Below are positions 14,144 through 16,691 of a stretch of 16,691 nt of DNA, in pieces. Below the pieces are notes generated by a model. It was not told the origin of the DNA, ran no database searches, and worked only from the letters and a program-made list of their open reading frames with translations. Location of the stretch: NCBI GenBank assembly GCA_964648275.1, contig CAZYOB010000020.1, forward strand, positions 1-16,691. Reading direction: 5' to 3'. How positions within the stretch are numbered: position 1 is the first letter of the stretch; each line of letters starts with the position of its first letter. The translations under genes and the position numbers were made by a program. This DNA is from CAIQPO01 sp964648275 (GTDB taxonomy: Bacteria > Patescibacteriota > Microgenomatia > UBA1400 > MFAQ01).

Positions 14144-15460
14144 CTAGTGGTTCAAGATTTCAAGTACCACGCTATTTAGTGTTTTGGGGTCAGCCTTTCC
14201 TTGAGTCTCTTTCATTGCCTGACCGACAAAGAACCCTGCCACGTTGGTCTTGCCTTTCTTGTATTCCTGAACTACTTCCGGATTGGCGTCAAGGATCTTC
14301 CTAACTAAAGCCTCCAGTTCAGTTTTATCGGTAACACCCACTTGGCCTAATTTATTATATTGAGAAGCAATATCTAGACTAATATCAATCTTTTTGTTGG
14401 CAATGAGGCTAGCAAGTCTGGATTTATCGATTCCAGATTCTTCCTTGTGGCGGTTGTAGGCAAGAAGCGAAACTTTGTTGGCATAAAGGATCTTGGCATA
14501 CTTGAGCTCTACGCCTTCGGCGACAAGAGCGGAGATCTCCTGGTCCGGCAGAAGAGGTAGTTCCTGACGTATCTTCGAAATATAGTCTTCTTCGAGAATG
14601 AAAGGGGGAATATCGGGTTCCGGGAAATAGCGGTAGTCTTTCGCTTCTTCCTTAGTGCGTTGAAGAAAAGTAATTTTCTTAACCGAGTCATATCCGCGGG
14701 TAGTTTTGTTGGTATCACTTTTTTCAATCCCGGTCTTTTCGAATTCTTCAATTTGTCTTTTGATTTCAAAATCTATGGCCGAAGAGGCAAAACTGAAGGA
14801 GTTAATGTTCTTTACTTCTACCAGTGGTGTGTAATGGATTGAGCCATCATTTTTCTCTATTCTGACATTGACCGTTGGTTCAAGGCGCATCTCGCCTTTT
14901 TCCATATCGGCGTTGGAAACATCTAAAGCCCTGACAAGTTCATGGATCTTTTTCAGGAACTCTTTGGCCTCGTTACTCGATTCCATATCCGGTTTGGAGA
15001 CGATCTCTACCAGAGGGACCCCGGAACGGTTGTAATCAACAAGGGATACTTTCTCTCCGTTTAATACGGTGTGTTGGAGTTTCCCAGTATCTTCTTCCTG
15101 ATGAACCCTTTCAATGCCAATGATTTTTCCGGATTCGAGGGCAATGGATCCTTCCGAGCAAAATGGTTGGTCGTACTGACTGATTTGGTAACCTTTGGGG
15201 AGATCAGGGTAAAAATATTGCTTGCGATCGAACTTACTTAATCTGTTTATTAAGCAGTTAAGAGCCAAGCCAATCTTAATGCAGCTTTCGATGGCCTTTT
15301 TATTGGGAATGGGAAGAGCGCCGGGCAGTCCCAAGCAAACAGGACATGTCTGAGAGTTAGGAGTTTTGCCAAAATGATCTGCCGGGCAAGAACAAAACAT
15401 TTTTGAGGCGGTGTTAAGCTCTGCATGGACTTCAAGACCGATGAGGGGTGAGTATTTCAT
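14144..15460 (-). CDS. gatB: Aspartyl/glutamyl-tRNA amidotransferase subunit B
   Basis: GatB activates and amidates mis-charged Glu-tRNA(Gln) or Asp-tRNA(Asn) using ammonia passed from GatA. The N-terminus YSPLIGLEVHAELNT is diagnostic. Zinc ligands are present as Cys23, Cys25, Cys39 and Cys42 (FCSCP, TCPVCLG). The kinase-like core shows KFDRKQYFYPDLPKGYQISQ, VDYNRSGVPLVEIVS and DYRYFPEPDIPP. The C-terminal YqeY-like tRNA-binding tail (NVAGFFVGQAMKETQGKADP) is complete. At 438 residues it is somewhat shorter than the usual 475 or so; the loss appears in the helical linker. Its ATG overlaps the gatA stop as ATGA, so translation is coupled. Confidence 0.96.
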   Translation of the reverse strand: MKYSPLIGLEVHAELNTASKMFCSCPADHFGKTPNSQTCPVCLGLPGALPIPNKKAIESCIKIGLALNCLINRLSKFDRKQYFYPDLPKGYQISQYDQPFCSEGSIALESGKIIGIERVHQEEDTGKLQHTVLNGEKVSLVDYNRSGVPLVEIVSKPDMESSNEAKEFLKKIHELVRALDVSNADMEKGEMRLEPTVNVRIEKNDGSIHYTPLVEVKNINSFSFASSAIDFEIKRQIEEFEKTGIEKSDTNKTTRGYDSVKKITFLQRTKEEAKDYRYFPEPDIPPFILEEDYISKIRQELPLLPDQEISALVAEGVELKYAKILYANKVSLLAYNRHKEESGIDKSRLASLIANKKIDISLDIASQYNKLGQVGVTDKTELEALVRKILDANPEVVQEYKKGKTNVAGFFVGQAMKETQGKADPKTLNSVVLEILNH

Positions 15461-16691
15461 AGGTTTTCTTCAAGGTTGGGAAATAACTGAAAGTTAGTAT
15501 TCCTTTGGTAACAGTCGGCAATCGAGAGCGCCTTAGCTTCGTTGAACTGAGCGCAGGTAATCTGTAGTCCCAAGGGTAGTCCGTCAACAAATCCACAGGG
15601 AACCCCGGTTGAGGTAAGACCGGCAATCGAACTCTGCTCGACCAATACATCTTCCATTTCACCGAACATAGGTTGATTTTTGCTGGCGCCGACTTTTAAT
15701 GCCGGTCCTGGTGAAACAAGGCCAATACAGGCGTCGTAGTTTTTAAATATTTTGTCTAATTCGTTGATGATCTTGGTGCGGACCGCCTGAGCCTTTTTGT
15801 AGTAGGCATCGTAGTATCCGGCTGAGAGAGTGTATGTACCGAGCATAATACGTCGTTTATTTTCATCATTAAAGCGGTCTCTTTCGTGACCAAAACGGAT
15901 GCCATCGTATCGGGCAAGGTTGGAGCTGACTTCCGATCTCTGGATTACAGTGTAGACACCGATGGCGTATTTCGGATCCATGAGGGAGACTTCGTCGACA
16001 ACAGCACCAAGTTCTCTGAGTTTATTAGCAGCGTTAAGCATGGCTTCCTTAACATCTTGTCTGAGGTCTGGTAAGAGGTATTCCTTAATGAGGGCGATCT
16101 TCATTCCCTTGAGCGTATCCTTGCCCAGGTCTTTAGTGTATTCCTCAACCTCCTTGGGTGAGGTAGTGGCATCGTATTGATCCTGGCCAGAAATGACGTT
16201 GGTCACCAGAGCGCAATCACGTACCGATCTGCCAATGGGTCCGGGTGAGTCAAGCGAACTCCCCATTGCGACAACTCCGTAACGACTTACCCGTCCATAG
16301 GTGGGTTTGAAACCAGTGGTGCCACACCAGGCGGAAGGTTGACGGATGGAGCCGGCGGTTTCCGAGCCGATGCTGACTGTGGCCAGTTGAGCCGCGATGG
16401 CGGCCGCCGAACCTCCGGACGAGCCGCCGGGAAGATGTTCAGGGTTCCAAGGATTCAGTGTCGGTCCATAGTCGCTGGTCTCTGTACTGGAACCATGAGC
16501 AAAAGCGTCCATATTGGTTTTTCCAAGGATAATGGCTCCAGCTGTTCTAAGTTTCTTGGTTACCGTAGATTCGTACTGGGGCATGAAGCCTTCGAGAATA
16601 TGTGAGCTGGCTGTGGTCGGCATTCCCGGAATGAGGAAGTTGTCTTTTACTGCGACCGGAATTCCCAGAAGTGGACGGTTAATCCCCTTTT
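15457..16691 (-). CDS. gatA: Aspartyl/glutamyl-tRNA amidotransferase subunit A, 5' end cut by window
   Basis: GatA is the amidase subunit that releases ammonia from Gln. The frame is open past the Met at 16623 to the window edge, adding 22 codons that include GIPVAVKDNF with the catalytic lysine, so this is a partial gene and not a 388-residue protein; roughly 60-70 N-terminal residues lie outside. The amidase signature is complete: PGGSSGGSAA holds the cis-serine and GSETAGSIRQPSAWCG the nucleophilic serine. GatA proteins usually read DTGGS here; this one has ETAGS, which keeps the serine. Further blocks (KPTYGRVSRYG, DSPGPIGRSVRD, GLPLGLQI) are normal. gatC, if present, would be outside the window. 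Confidence 0.96.
   Translation of the reverse strand, partial: KGINRPLLGIPVAVKDNFLIPGMPTTASSHILEGFMPQYESTVTKKLRTAGAIILGKTNMDAFAHGSSTETSDYGPTLNPWNPEHLPGGSSGGSAAAIAAQLATVSIGSETAGSIRQPSAWCGTTGFKPTYGRVSRYGVVAMGSSLDSPGPIGRSVRDCALVTNVISGQDQYDATTSPKEVEEYTKDLGKDTLKGMKIALIKEYLLPDLRQDVKEAMLNAANKLRELGAVVDEVSLMDPKYAIGVYTVIQRSEVSSNLARYDGIRFGHERDRFNDENKRRIMLGTYTLSAGYYDAYYKKAQAVRTKIINELDKIFKNYDACIGLVSPGPALKVGASKNQPMFGEMEDVLVEQSSIAGLTSTGVPCGFVDGLPLGLQITCAQFNEAKALSIADCYQRNTNFQLFPNLEENL

Noticed and set aside
1..16691. CRISPR array, phage, transposon or defence island.
   Set aside because: No regularly spaced repeats, no transposase, integrase, nuclease or phage structural gene was seen on either strand; gene order is that of an ordinary chromosome.

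Overview
The window looks like a chromosomal piece of a Candidate Phyla Radiation (Patescibacteria) bacterium, most likely of the Microgenomates type. This is inferred, not proven: base composition is moderate to AT-rich, most starts lack a Shine-Dalgarno sequence, a MacAB-like exporter sits in an apparently single-membrane cell type with no TolC gene in view, gatA-gatB-dnaE-rplS run together, and several small membrane proteins match no family I know. TGA is used as an ordinary stop (gatA, the phosphorylase-like gene), so there is no sign of UGA recoding.

Region 1 (13-5495, minus strand) is a signalling and export operon read in the order response regulator, histidine kinase, membrane fusion protein, ABC ATPase, FtsX/MacB permease, DUF5666-like envelope protein. 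Genes are 1 to 39 nt apart. The most interesting signal lies in its gaps. Ahead of the regulator, the fusion protein and the DUF5666-like gene there is a tandem 11-bp direct repeat with core TTCAG, followed 6-8 nt later by a -10-like hexamer that is only 7-8 nt from the ATG. This is the layout of OmpR/PhoB-type operators, and it predicts a self-regulated operon with three (nearly) leaderless internal transcripts.

Region 2 (5496-6128) is intergenic DNA holding a 45-residue Lmo0937/DUF5670-like membrane protein on the minus strand, divergent promoters, a 14-bp palindrome and an orphan terminator-like hairpin.

Region 3 (6129-8721, plus strand) has a divergent GT35 glucan phosphorylase homologue, which keeps the PLP lysine but has lost the conserved active-site histidine, followed by an unrecognised 213-residue soluble protein. 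Region 4 (8831-10041) has a Thr/Pro-rich anchored surface protein with a strong terminator, a possible 47-residue ORF, and an unrecognised single-pass membrane protein.

Region 5 (10086-16691, minus strand) is housekeeping: gatA (cut by the window edge), gatB, dnaE and rplS, in that transcription order. It supplies Asn/Gln-tRNA transamidation, the replicative polymerase and ribosomal protein L19. I see no tRNA, rRNA, CRISPR array, insertion sequence or phage gene.
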